This document shows positions 36,547-45,055 of a DNA stretch of 64,000 nucleotides, piece after piece. Location: assembly GCA_965243755.1 (NCBI GenBank), contig CBDEVW010000003.1, positions 1,054,001 through 1,118,000 on the forward strand. The letters run 5' to 3'. The stretch's first letter is position 1. Each line of letters starts with the position of its first letter. This DNA comes from JANSWY01 sp965243755. Lineage in GTDB: Bacteria; Bacteroidota; Bacteroidia; Cytophagales; Cyclobacteriaceae. The position numbers and the translations under genes were made by a program. Below the pieces are notes generated by a model. That model was not told the origin of the DNA and searched no databases. It saw only the letters and a program-made list of their open reading frames with translations.

Positions 36547-36679
36547 GGGTTTAGGGTTTTGAGTTTTGGGTTTAGGGTTTAGGGTTTTGAGTTTTGGGTT
36601 TGGGGTTTGGGGTTTTGAGTTTTGAGTTTGGAGTTTGGAGTTTGGGGTTTGGGGTTTTGAGTTTTGAGTTTGGGGTTTG
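36547..36679 (+). repeat. Left array of 19 heptamers, cassette boundary
   Basis: Nineteen consecutive units without interruption on the plus strand, of the form GRGTTTN: GGGTTTA, GGGTTTT, GAGTTTT, GGGTTTG and GAGTTTG. It covers the last 34 codons of the four-helix-bundle gene, including its stop codon, and ends 13 bp before the ATG of the isomerase gene. It resembles plant-type telomere repeats by chance of composition only. Confidence 0.95.
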
Positions 36680-37148
36680 AATTTAAGTTCTTGGTTATGA
36701 GTTTTTTGATTGTTAATTCATCAGTATCTGAGATTTCATAATTTTCAGAGCTTTCTTCTACGATGTATTTGTTTCCTGGTAGTTCCGTTTTTTGTAGGTA
36801 TTTTGAAAAACCAACTATCATAGATGCCACTGAATCCGATTGTTCAAATAAAGTCGTGAACTCATCCTTGGTCAAATAATTTCTATCAACACATCGATGT
36901 AATTGACTTTGAAACTCGTCGCAGGAACCCTTAGAATAAGAAAGAAACTGTATAAATTCTTTTCTACCTGACCTGCCAAATCCCTCTGCTATATTATCCA
37001 TTATTGAACCCGCAGACCTGTTGACCTGATCCTTTAACGGGTTGTCAGTGACCAAATCGTTTCTTAAAATCAACTGATAAACCTGTTGGTTCAGGACTCT
37101 AGCAGCTTTCCATACCTTCAAATCCCAAAATCTATCAACTTTAGCCAT
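36579..37148 (-). CDS. S23/Avd-like four-helix-bundle protein with repeat-encoded tail
   Basis: 189 aa. Residues 1-125 are a four-helix bundle of the S23/rRNA intervening-sequence family: RFWDLKVWKAARVLNQQVYQL, DQVNRSAGSIMDNIAEGFGR (the family's most conserved helix), KEFIQFLSYSKGSCDEFQSQL. Relatives assist diversity-generating retroelements (Avd) or are encoded inside 23S rRNA insertions, and most have no known function. From about residue 155 the sequence is a low-complexity tail of seven-residue periods (PKLKTQN, PKPQTPN, SKLKTQN) that is simply the translated heptamer array; even the TAA stop comes from a repeat unit. It sits within the sugar operon, on the same strand, between Gfo/Idh and isomerase genes. 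Confidence 0.9.
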   Translation of the reverse strand: MAKVDRFWDLKVWKAARVLNQQVYQLILRNDLVTDNPLKDQVNRSAGSIMDNIAEGFGRSGRKEFIQFLSYSKGSCDEFQSQLHRCVDRNYLTKDEFTTLFEQSDSVASMIVGFSKYLQKTELPGNKYIVEESSENYEISDTDELTIKKLITKNLNSNPKLKTQNPKPQTPNSKLKTQNPKPQTQNSKP

Positions 37149-37234
37149 TCTTAATTTTCAAAATATCCAAATCAACAATCTCAGCAATAATGAGTCAAGG
37201 ACACGACAATCCAATCATACAATCTCACAAGACC

Positions 37235-37283
37235 AACTCTAAACTCTAAACTCTAAACTCTAAACTCCAAACTCTAAACTCTA
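37235..37283 (-). repeat. Right array of 7 heptamers, cassette boundary
   Basis: Seven units reading AACTCTA (one AACTCCA) on the plus strand, GAGTTTA in rotated form on the minus strand. The orientation is opposite to the left array, so the two can pair in a transcript. The last unit supplies the TAG stop codon of the Gfo/Idh gene. An 86-bp spacer without further repeats separates the array from the four-helix-bundle ATG. Confidence 0.93.
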
Positions 37284-38414
37284 AATTTCCACCCACACAT
37301 TCCCCTCTTTACTCGAGGCGATGGTGGCTTCTATAAATTTCATTCCCCGAACACCATCCATGACATTTGGAAATGCGCCTTCATGATAACTTTCATTTCT
37401 CAATGCTTTTGCCACGCCATTGTAGATATTACCCATCGCATCAAAGAGTCCTTCCGGGTGTCCTGGTGGAAGTTTTACACTTTGCTTTTCAAAATCACCA
37501 TTGTAAGCATGACCGGGTTTTAATACCTGTAGCGGTTTATCTTCTGTCAAATAATAGAGATAATTCGGGTTCTCCTGTTCCCATTTTAAACCACCTTTAT
37601 CACCATATACCGCAATTCTCAGGTTGTTTTCTTCACCAGTGGCTATCTGGCTGGAGCAGATGACCCCTTTTATGTTATTCTCAAATCTTAACAATACGGT
37701 TCCATCTACATCCAATGGGTTATCTGCATACATTGTGTCAATATCTGAGAGTACCTTATCTACTTTTAGACCCGTGGTGTATTCAATCAGGTTAAATGAA
37801 TGGACTCCAATATCTCCTATGCAACAACTCATTCCGGATTTCGCAGGATCAAGTCGCCACACCTGTTTTCGCTTATCCATGTCATGAATGAAGGGATTGA
37901 TCCATCCCTGGTAGTACTGGGCATCTACTTTTTGAATTTTGCCTATTACCCCTTCGGCGATCATGGTTTTCATCTGTCTAACCATGGGATAGCCGGTATA
38001 GGTGTGAGTGACAGCAAATACCCTGTTGTTCTTTTCAACTAAACCTGCCAATTCCTGCGCTTCAGCAGCAGTAAATGTAACAGGCTTCTCACAAATGACA
38101 TGAAACCCATTTTCCAAAAGCTGCTTTGCCATGCTATAATGCAGGAAGTTTGGTGTAGCTACGGTTACCACTTCAATTCTTTCTTCCTCAGGAAGTGCTT
38201 TTTCCCCTTCAATAAAGGAATCTATATTGGCATAGGTACGGGATACATCCAATTCCAGATCTGCAGCAAACGATTTGCTTAGCTCGTAATCAATAGTGAA
38301 AACACCACCAACTAATCGATACTGTTCTCCCATGTACGCTGCAATTCGGTGAACAATACCAATTAATGAATCAGGGCCTCCGCCCATCATGCCTAGTCTG
38401 ATCTTTTTTCCCAT
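37281..38414 (-). CDS. Gfo/Idh/MocA family oxidoreductase
   Basis: 377 aa. N-terminal Rossmann fold with an unusual nucleotide loop, LGMMGGGPDSLIGIVHR. Then VTVATPNFLHYSMAKQLLENGFHVICEKPVTFT, the EKP motif with the catalytic Lys. A C-terminal alpha/beta dimer domain contains DIGVHSFNLIEYTTGLK with the catalytic Asp and His. No signal peptide, so cytosolic. It should oxidise or reduce a sugar hydroxyl (often at C3) with NAD(P). It follows the MFS gene by 1 bp. Its stop codon is provided by the heptamer array that opens the inserted cassette. Confidence 0.92.
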   Translation of the reverse strand: MGKKIRLGMMGGGPDSLIGIVHRIAAYMGEQYRLVGGVFTIDYELSKSFAADLELDVSRTYANIDSFIEGEKALPEEERIEVVTVATPNFLHYSMAKQLLENGFHVICEKPVTFTAAEAQELAGLVEKNNRVFAVTHTYTGYPMVRQMKTMIAEGVIGKIQKVDAQYYQGWINPFIHDMDKRKQVWRLDPAKSGMSCCIGDIGVHSFNLIEYTTGLKVDKVLSDIDTMYADNPLDVDGTVLLRFENNIKGVICSSQIATGEENNLRIAVYGDKGGLKWEQENPNYLYYLTEDKPLQVLKPGHAYNGDFEKQSVKLPPGHPEGLFDAMGNIYNGVAKALRNESYHEGAFPNVMDGVRGMKFIEATIASSKEGNVWVEI

Positions 38415-38415
38415 A

Positions 38416-39642
38416 TTACTGTTTGTATTCTACTTTTTCGTTTTTGAATGAAATTAGGAATATTAAAAATATGACTACCGCAATTCCGGCGGGAATGATC
38501 CAAATGCTTTTCCAGTCATGAACAGAATCAACGGTATACATTGCCGATATTTTACCAGCAGCCCAGAATCCGATCAGCATTCCCACACCATAGGTGGCCA
38601 GTGTAATCAATCCCTGAGCGGAGCTCTTGAACTTCTCGCCAGCCTTGGAATCGGTGTAGATCTGTCCTGAGACAAAGAAGAAATCATAACAAATACCGTG
38701 TAATGCAATTCCGACCAGCAACATAAATACTAAGCCATCAGCATCTCCAAAGGCAAAGAATAAATAACGCAGTGCCCAGGCTGCCATGCCCACCAGAAGG
38801 GTCATTTTGATTCCATAACGTTTCAGAAATATTGGCAGTAGCAACATGAACAGCACCTCAGATCCCTGTCCAATAGTCATTTTTCCAGTAGGGTTAGACA
38901 CCCCAATTTCTGCCAGAAAGGGATTGGTATTTTGATAATAGAAAGCCAATGGAATACATATCAGCACTGAAGAAAGAAAGAACACCAGAAAGTTTCGGTC
39001 CTTCAAAAGACTCAAGGCATCAAGTCCCAGCAAGGATTTGACAGAGACTTTTTCATCTTTCGAGATAACCGGAGGTGTCTTGGGAAGTGTGAAGCTAAAA
39101 AGTCCAAGAATAGCAGAAGCCACCGCCACCATGATAAAAGTATTTTTTAACGAGCCCTCTGCAATAGCGGCAGCAGAATCCCAGCTAAAGACAAAGCTGA
39201 TTACCAATCCTGCTACAATCCAACCGACTGTTCCCCATACCCTGATGATGGAAAAATCTTTACTTGGATCGTCCATTTGTCGAAATGCAACGGAATTTAC
39301 AAGCGCCAATGTTGGCATATACAATATCATGTAGCTTAATACATATGGGTAGAATGCAGAAAAGCTTTCTGCCTGCGCCATCAGGTACATCAACACCGCA
39401 CCAGCGAGATGGATAAAACCAAGAATTCTTTCTGCATTAAAAAACCGGTCGGCGATAAGGCCTACAATAAATGGTGCGATAATAGCTCCCCAGGATTGTG
39501 TAGAAAATGCCATACCAATTTGTCCATCGGTAGCGCTTAGGTTATTCCCCAAAAAGGTTCCAAGTGTCACAAACCATCCTCCCCAGATAAAAAATTGGAG
39601 GAACATCATGACACTGAGGCGAACAGTGATTCCGTAATTCAT
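38416..39642 (-). CDS. MFS permease of the nucleoside:H+ symporter (NupG-like) type
   Basis: 408 aa with twelve hydrophobic helices. It opens with YGITVRLSVMMFLQFFIWGGWFVTLGTFLG, and GQIGMAFSTQSWGAIIAPFIVGLIADRFF follows, characteristic of the Nuc_H_symport group within the major facilitator superfamily. In Bacteroidota such permeases are often next to Gfo/Idh and isomerase genes and take up sugars or keto sugars rather than nucleosides; the assignment of substrate here rests on context. First gene of the minus-strand sugar cluster; the promoter should lie in the 265-bp gap upstream. Confidence 0.9.
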   Translation of the reverse strand: MNYGITVRLSVMMFLQFFIWGGWFVTLGTFLGNNLSATDGQIGMAFSTQSWGAIIAPFIVGLIADRFFNAERILGFIHLAGAVLMYLMAQAESFSAFYPYVLSYMILYMPTLALVNSVAFRQMDDPSKDFSIIRVWGTVGWIVAGLVISFVFSWDSAAAIAEGSLKNTFIMVAVASAILGLFSFTLPKTPPVISKDEKVSVKSLLGLDALSLLKDRNFLVFFLSSVLICIPLAFYYQNTNPFLAEIGVSNPTGKMTIGQGSEVLFMLLLPIFLKRYGIKMTLLVGMAAWALRYLFFAFGDADGLVFMLLVGIALHGICYDFFFVSGQIYTDSKAGEKFKSSAQGLITLATYGVGMLIGFWAAGKISAMYTVDSVHDWKSIWIIPAGIAVVIFLIFLISFKNEKVEYKQ

Positions 39643-39907
39643 AAGATTGAGTTGGTATTAAAAGTATAATTTAAACATTATGTCATTATAGTCACATCCC
39701 TTAGGATTAGTTTACCCTATTTCCATTTTTTAGTGGGTAATTCTCTTAGAAATCTATCAATAAACAGCCGCAATAACAATTGTCATTTTTATGCAACCGT
39801 TTTCATTTGACAACTTTTTACAGGATTGGCAAAGAGCCTTTGAAATTCGCTTCATATTCCATTTATTGGTAGCTGCAAACATTTCAAATTACAATTGGAA
39901 CACCCAA

Positions 39908-41284
39908 ATGATAAAAGCTAAACTAATCTCAGGACTACTTCTTATTTTTTCTCAACAGCTGATCGCTCAGGTCACAATAATAATTAATGAGCTACCTGAA
40001 AATACCCCTGCAAATGATCCAATTCACATAGGTGGTTCGTTTAATGGCTGGCAGCCAGGCGATGAAAATTATCAATTGGAGGCCATTGAAGGCCAATTTC
40101 AGATCCAACTTGAAGTGAGTAGTGCATTTGAATATAAGTTTACCAGGGGTGATTGGAATACAGTGGAAGGTGGCCCTGAAGGTGAGGAGATTTCGAACAG
40201 GACCTGGAATCCTTCGGTTGATGAGGATACGGTTTATGTAGAAATAGCCAGTTGGAAAGACCTTGCAGGCAACAGCAATGGAGAAGCCAGCACCAAAGCT
40301 GAAAATGTAGAGATCATTAATTCATTTGAAATGCCACAACTGGGTAGATCCCGAAGAATATGGATCTATCTGCCACCAGGGTACAATAGTTCAACTAAAA
40401 GTTACCCCGTCGTATACATGCATGATGGCCAAAACCTCTTTGATGATGCTACTTCCTTTGCAGGGGAATGGGGCATAGATGAAACCATGAACGAATTAGC
40501 ACAAGCTGCCGGACTGGAACTGATTATCGTGGGTATTGACAATGGGGGCAGCCATAGAATCAATGAGTATGCTCCCTGGGAAAACTCTCAATATGGCGGT
40601 GGAGAAGGTGAAGCATACACCAGATTTCTCATTGAAACATTGAAGCCATACATTATGGAAAATTATCGGGTATCAACTGAGCCTGGACAAAGCGGACTCA
40701 TTGGTAGTTCGATGGGAGGACATATCTCCTACTATGCAGGAATCAAATACCCTGAAGAATTCTCACGTATTGGGGCACTTTCTCCGGCTTTCTGGATCAA
40801 TCCGGAGATTTATGAGCTCCAGAACAGCACCGGTGATTTCAGCCATTCCAGGTTTTACTTTATGGCTGGTGGTAGAGAAAGTAGTGTGATTCAGGAGGCA
40901 GTAAACAATGCTGCTGATCTCATGAACCTCAATGGAATCGATTCACCCCAATACTTTGCTGAAATCATTTCCGATGGGTCTCACAGCGAGTGGTTTTGGA
41001 AAAGAGAATTCAGCACAGTGATTAAGTGGTTGTATTCCGAATATGTAGTGACCAGCATTTATGACCAGGATCAATGGTGGCGACTGGAAGGCAGGCAGTT
41101 GTCATTTGAACCTTACCCCTCTCCTTCCATGGTGATTGTGTATGATCTTATTGGAAAAGTACACCTTAAAACCACCATATATGGCAGAAATACCATTTCT
41201 CTAAAAGAACTGGCAACCGGAATCTATGTCGTAGCAGTGCAAAGAAATGGGCAATATTCAGTCAACAAGATAAGGGTACAATAG
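39908..41284 (+). CDS. Secreted esterase with glycogen-binding-like N-domain and T9SS sorting tail
   Basis: 458 aa from the ATG at 39908. A 39-residue upstream extension from 39791 is rejected because the signal peptide (MIKAKLISGLLLIFSQQLIAQ) starts here. An N-terminal CBM-like domain at about 22-120 (IHIGGSFNGWQPGDENYQLE, FEYKFTRGDWNTVEGG). An IroE/Fes-type alpha/beta hydrolase at about 140-385 (RRIWIYLPPGYNSSTKSYPVVYMHDGQN, nucleophile in GSSMGG, late DGSHSEWFW histidine). A T9SS type A C-terminal domain at about 395-458 (YPSPSMVIVYDLIGK, LKELATGIYVVAV, KIRVQ). It should be secreted or surface-bound and cleave an ester or siderophore-like substrate. Confidence 0.88.
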   Translation: MIKAKLISGLLLIFSQQLIAQVTIIINELPENTPANDPIHIGGSFNGWQPGDENYQLEAIEGQFQIQLEVSSAFEYKFTRGDWNTVEGGPEGEEISNRTWNPSVDEDTVYVEIASWKDLAGNSNGEASTKAENVEIINSFEMPQLGRSRRIWIYLPPGYNSSTKSYPVVYMHDGQNLFDDATSFAGEWGIDETMNELAQAAGLELIIVGIDNGGSHRINEYAPWENSQYGGGEGEAYTRFLIETLKPYIMENYRVSTEPGQSGLIGSSMGGHISYYAGIKYPEEFSRIGALSPAFWINPEIYELQNSTGDFSHSRFYFMAGGRESSVIQEAVNNAADLMNLNGIDSPQYFAEIISDGSHSEWFWKREFSTVIKWLYSEYVVTSIYDQDQWWRLEGRQLSFEPYPSPSMVIVYDLIGKVHLKTTIYGRNTISLKELATGIYVVAVQRNGQYSVNKIRVQ

Positions 41285-41322
41285 CTTCGCTTGAAAAATA
41301 ATTAAGAAAATCAACATTTTTT

Positions 41323-41344
41323 TAAACCAATCGGTTTATTTTTG
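41323..41344 (+). promoter_or_regulatory. tetR promoter box overlapped by a palindromic operator
   Basis: TAAACC (41323-41328), AATC, GGTTTA (41333-41338) is a perfect 6-bp inverted repeat. Its right end overlaps TATTTTTG (41337-41344), a good -7 box of the Bacteroidota type, 19 bp before the ATG. The arrangement predicts autorepression. It shares the ACC-N4-GGT core with the palindrome at 41990-42013. Confidence 0.7.
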
Positions 41345-41363
41345 CGTAATTACATCCTTGTAT

Positions 41364-41972
41364 ATGACCACAGATACACTTTCAAAATCAGAAAAAACCA
41401 AAAGGTATATATTAGAGAAAGCTGCTCCTCTTTTTAATCAGAAGGGTTATGCCGGAACTTCTCTATCTGATATCATGGAGGTGACTGGTTTGACTAAAGG
41501 AGGTATTTATGGGAATTTTAAGAATAAAGATGAAATCGCCCTGGCTGCCTTTGACTATAACTGGGAGGTGGTGCACAATGCTTTTCGGGATGCCATAAGG
41601 TCCCATAAAGATGCCATTACTAAACTTCAGACTATTTTGGGTTTTCATAAGAGCATCATGTATCACCCCATATTGATTTCCGGTTGCCCAATACTCAATA
41701 CAGCCATTGAGGCTGACGATACACATCCGGAACTAAAAGTAAAAGTGATCAGAGCACTTAACAATTGGAAAGAAGGGATAATCTATATCATTAATAAAGG
41801 CAAAGAACATGGTCAGATCAAAGAAGAGGTTTCGGCAGACAAATATGCTGATATCTTCATCAGTTTAATCGAAGGAGGCCTGATGATGTCAAAAACCTAT
41901 CAAAGTAAAAAACACCTGAACAACTGCTATGAGCACATTAATCACATCATTCATAATGAATTAAAACAATAA
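41364..41972 (+). CDS. TetR/AcrR family transcriptional regulator
   Basis: 202 aa from the ATG at 41364; an in-frame TTG two codons earlier is unlikely. Helix-turn-helix at about residues 12-60 (ILEKAAPLFNQKGYAGTSLSDIMEVTGLTKGGIYGNFKNKDEIALAAF), then a ligand-binding helical domain with cysteine near residue 110 (ISGCPILNTAIEADD), resembling TetR_C members that sense hydrophobic or electrophilic molecules. It has an operator over its own -7 box and a related palindrome before the following hydrolase, which starts 58 bp after its stop. Confidence 0.92.
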   Translation: MTTDTLSKSEKTKRYILEKAAPLFNQKGYAGTSLSDIMEVTGLTKGGIYGNFKNKDEIALAAFDYNWEVVHNAFRDAIRSHKDAITKLQTILGFHKSIMYHPILISGCPILNTAIEADDTHPELKVKVIRALNNWKEGIIYIINKGKEHGQIKEEVSADKYADIFISLIEGGLMMSKTYQSKKHLNNCYEHINHIIHNELKQ

Positions 41973-41989
41973 AACATTTTTTTTAACTA

Positions 41990-42013
41990 AAAAAAGACCG
42001 TACGGTCTTTTTT
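41990..42013 (+). promoter_or_regulatory. Perfect 24-bp palindrome between tetR and the hydrolase gene
   Basis: Six A, GACCGTACGGTC (41996-42007), six T: a perfect palindrome. The ACC-N4-GGT core equals that of the tetR operator, so it may be a second TetR site controlling the hydrolase. The A and T flanks also make it look like a bidirectional terminator, but the stem has no room for a loop of three or more without losing pairs. Operator is preferred; both roles are possible. Confidence 0.6.
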
Positions 42014-42030
42014 CTTCAAACGTAAAAGCA

Positions 42031-42927
42031 ATGACTACTTCAACTACCACTCTTTCAAATAATCATTTCAAAGAAACCCCAAAAGAGCCCCTTCAACTCA
42101 AAATGATCAGGGGAATGTTTAAGACACTGAGCGCTGTAAGCCCCAAAATAGCCAGCGAAATGGCTTTTAATTTCTTCGCAACACCGAGAAAGGTCCCTGC
42201 GACACCCTTCCCTCAGGACCTGATCAAACAGGCATCTGAACTTTATCTGCCTGCGGCAGGAAGAAAAATAAAGATTTATTCCTGGGGTTTTCATGGGCCA
42301 AAGGTATTGTTGGTTCACGGTTGGGAATCTCAATCGAGTACCTATCGCAATATGATTCCGCAATTACTGGAATACGGATTTTCAGTGGTGGCATTTGATG
42401 CACCGGCACATGGTCAATCCAGTGGTAAAAAAGTGACTATGCCTATGTATGCTGAGGCGATTAAGGCTGTTACAGATTATTACAAATTTGATGGGGGCAT
42501 TCAATACATCGTTGGTCACAGCTTTGGGGGAATTACTTCCGGTTTTGCTATTGCTGAATATGACATCCCTGTAAAAAAGCTGGTCATGATCAGTATGCCT
42601 ACTAATGTAAGAAGACTGGTGAAGGAATTTTGTGAGTTTCTGTCCATTAGTCCGAAGGTAGAAGCAAAAATGATTGACAAAATTCAACGCTTTACGAGGA
42701 GGGGCATTGAAGAATACAGTCTCTTGAAATTTAAAGACAGGATCAAGGTGAAAGACATTCTCGTTATTCATGATGTACAGGATGATAAGGTATCCTACAA
42801 GCATTTTGAGCAATTACATGAAAGCTGGAGTGAACCAAAATACATTACCACCAGCTCACTTGGGCACAATAAAACCATTAAAGATCCTGAAATGGTAGGA
42901 CGAATAAGTAATTTTCTAAGAGGCTAA
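42031..42927 (+). CDS. Alpha/beta hydrolase
   Basis: 298 aa alpha/beta hydrolase. Oxyanion region VLLVHGWESQSSTYRNMI, nucleophile elbow VGHSFGG (Ser near residue 166), an aspartate candidate in VIHDVQDDKVSY and the last histidine in SSLGHNKTIKD. No signal peptide, so cytosolic. Probably a carboxylesterase or lipase-like detoxifying enzyme controlled by the upstream TetR regulator. The end overlaps the convergent ppk gene by 4 bp. Confidence 0.88.
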   Translation: MTTSTTTLSNNHFKETPKEPLQLKMIRGMFKTLSAVSPKIASEMAFNFFATPRKVPATPFPQDLIKQASELYLPAAGRKIKIYSWGFHGPKVLLVHGWESQSSTYRNMIPQLLEYGFSVVAFDAPAHGQSSGKKVTMPMYAEAIKAVTDYYKFDGGIQYIVGHSFGGITSGFAIAEYDIPVKKLVMISMPTNVRRLVKEFCEFLSISPKVEAKMIDKIQRFTRRGIEEYSLLKFKDRIKVKDILVIHDVQDDKVSYKHFEQLHESWSEPKYITTSSLGHNKTIKDPEMVGRISNFLRG

Positions 42928-45041
42928 AACAATTTAGTCTCCAGGACAATCTCTTTGGTAAGATTGAAAAATTCTTTGTGTATGTTGAAGGGAGCTGCTC
43001 CATTAGGCTCAAGGGCTGAGTAGCTTCCGTCTTCATTCATTTCGTAAGCATTCACATTATCCTTGAGGTTGTAATCCAATATTGTTATGGCCTGCTGCCG
43101 TAGCAGTTCATCTTTGATCACAAACAATGACTCCAGCCTTCTGTCAAAACTACGGACCATCACATCCGCACTACCAGAGTAAACAATTGGTTCTCCTGCA
43201 TTGTGGAAATAATAGATCCTGGAATGCTCCAGGTACTCGCCGACAATAGAGCGAACAGAAATATTTTCGCTCAATCCTGCCCGGCCAGGTCGGATACAGC
43301 AAATCCCTCTAACGATTAATTTGATCGGAACCCCGGCTTGTGATGCACTGTACAGGGCCTCTATGGTTTCTTTGTCCTGTAATGAATTAATTTTAATCAC
43401 AATGCCAGACGGAATACCTTCCAGTGCATTCTTTTCCTCTGCCTGAATTAAAGCAATCAATTTGTCCCGCATGTCCTTTGGTGCGGTTAACAGGGTTTCA
43501 TAATCATCAGGAAGCGAGTGGCCGGTAATTACATTAAAGAACTCGGACACATCATTGGCATATTCTTCATTGGTGGTAAGCAACCCAAGATCGGTGTAAA
43601 GATTAGCGGTGTTTTCATTATAGTTGCCACTACCCATATGAATGTATCTGGTCACCTTTTGCTTTTCCTTTCTCACAATCAGCAACAGCTTGGTATGGGT
43701 TTTTAAAGTGCCAACTCCATAAATCACAAAACAACCAGCTTTTTGAAGTTTTTGAGCTTCTTTCATGTTGTTTTCCTCATCAAAGCGAGCCTTTACCTCA
43801 AACAATACCGACACGTGCTTACCATTCTCTGCCGCCTTTTGTAGTGCTGCAATGATCCTTGAGTTTTTTGCCAGTCGGTAGATAGTGAGCTTGATCAACA
43901 TCACATTTGGATCTTCAGCTGCCTTTTCTATCAGCTCCAGAAGTGGTTCTATCGAGTTGTATGGGTGGTGTAGTAGAATATCGCGATCACTCAATATCTT
44001 AAAAATGTTCTCCCCTTCTTCGTACCCTCTCAAAGAAAGTGGTTTTACCGGGGGAGTGCTCACTGGTTGGAAATCCTCAAAGTCCTGATGGTTGATGATT
44101 TGCCAAAGACACTTGTAGTCTAAAAGTGCATGCTTTGGAGCCACAGAAATGTTGAAGCTGTCAATATCCCATCTTTTGGTCAGTTGTTTCAGAAGCCATT
44201 TGTCGTAGTTTGAATCTACCTCCATTTTGACCACCCGACCGGTTTTTCGGGTTTTGAGCTTAGCTTTCATTTCTTCCAGGAAGTTGGATTCAATATCCTC
44301 TGATTCCTCCAGGGTGAAATCACCATTTCTGGTTACCCTGAACAGCGTAACCGACACAATATTGACATTTCTGAATAGCTCTCCGATAAACTCTCTAATG
44401 ATCTGCTCTACAGGAACAAACTGGATCAGGTTGTCGTCTGCGATCTCGAAAAACCGAGGAATATTCTGCGGGATCTGGATGAAAGACATCTTCTTTTTAT
44501 CCTTCTTGGATTGCGTTCTGGTAACAACCCCAAAAATCAATACATTATTCATCAGGATAGGAAAGCTGTGATAACTATCATATACCATGGGCGTAAGCAT
44601 GGGATAGATCGCTTTCTTAAAGTACTTACCTAGCTTCTCTTTTTGTTTTTCAGTGAGGTCCTGGAAGTCTACAATTTCAAATCCGTTACTTCTGAAATTT
44701 GGTCGTATATTTTGAATGAAGTGATCATGCCTGTCCTGCGAAAAATCCTGGATCTCCTGTAACAGGCGCTTTCTAAAACTGGTTGCCTTGAGCCCCGAAT
44801 AGTCTACACGCTCTTTCCCGTAATCCAGGTAATTGTACAATGACCCCAACCGAATCATGAAAAACTCATCTTCGTTAGATGCAGTGATGGCAAGAAACTT
44901 AAGGCATTCAAAAATACCCCGGTCTTCTTTTCGCGCCTGATCCAATACCCTTCTGTTGAATTGTACCCAGCTCAGGTCACGGCTTACGAGATCACTTTTC
45001 TCAATCAGTTCTTCAATCCTACTTTGTAAAGCTACGGTCAT
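42924..45041 (-). CDS. ppk1: Polyphosphate kinase 1
   Basis: 705 aa, standard length. It makes polyphosphate from ATP. N-terminal domain: RDLSWVQFNRRVLDQA and AITASNEDEFFMIRLGSL. Two phospholipase-D-like catalytic domains with the phospho-histidine region (TRYIHMGSGNYNENTANLYTDLG) and the second histidine (YLEHSRIYYFHNAGEPIVY); RGICCIRPG and SADVMVRSFDRRLESLF are typical of the last domain. The adenylate pocket near the N-terminus is intact. Monocistronic by appearance; a strong terminator of mdh lies just upstream, so ppk1 has its own promoter in a small gap. Confidence 0.97.
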   Translation of the reverse strand: MTVALQSRIEELIEKSDLVSRDLSWVQFNRRVLDQARKEDRGIFECLKFLAITASNEDEFFMIRLGSLYNYLDYGKERVDYSGLKATSFRKRLLQEIQDFSQDRHDHFIQNIRPNFRSNGFEIVDFQDLTEKQKEKLGKYFKKAIYPMLTPMVYDSYHSFPILMNNVLIFGVVTRTQSKKDKKKMSFIQIPQNIPRFFEIADDNLIQFVPVEQIIREFIGELFRNVNIVSVTLFRVTRNGDFTLEESEDIESNFLEEMKAKLKTRKTGRVVKMEVDSNYDKWLLKQLTKRWDIDSFNISVAPKHALLDYKCLWQIINHQDFEDFQPVSTPPVKPLSLRGYEEGENIFKILSDRDILLHHPYNSIEPLLELIEKAAEDPNVMLIKLTIYRLAKNSRIIAALQKAAENGKHVSVLFEVKARFDEENNMKEAQKLQKAGCFVIYGVGTLKTHTKLLLIVRKEKQKVTRYIHMGSGNYNENTANLYTDLGLLTTNEEYANDVSEFFNVITGHSLPDDYETLLTAPKDMRDKLIALIQAEEKNALEGIPSGIVIKINSLQDKETIEALYSASQAGVPIKLIVRGICCIRPGRAGLSENISVRSIVGEYLEHSRIYYFHNAGEPIVYSGSADVMVRSFDRRLESLFVIKDELLRQQAITILDYNLKDNVNAYEMNEDGSYSALEPNGAAPFNIHKEFFNLTKEIVLETKLF

Positions 45042-45055
45042 TGTATTATTTCCTT

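Noticed and set aside
36547..36679. Telomere-like repeats (GGGTTTA units), suggesting eukaryotic contamination or a linear end
   Set aside because: The array is inside a bacterial operon and runs through the end of a bacterial gene; only three of 19 units are exactly GGGTTTA.
39791..39907. 39-residue N-terminal extension of the secreted esterase
   Set aside because: A good signal peptide starts at the ATG at 39908, and the extension would bury it.
41990..42013. Simple bidirectional terminator between tetR and the hydrolase gene
   Set aside because: The palindrome leaves no loop without breaking its central pairs, and its core matches the tetR operator; kept as an operator with termination as the alternative.
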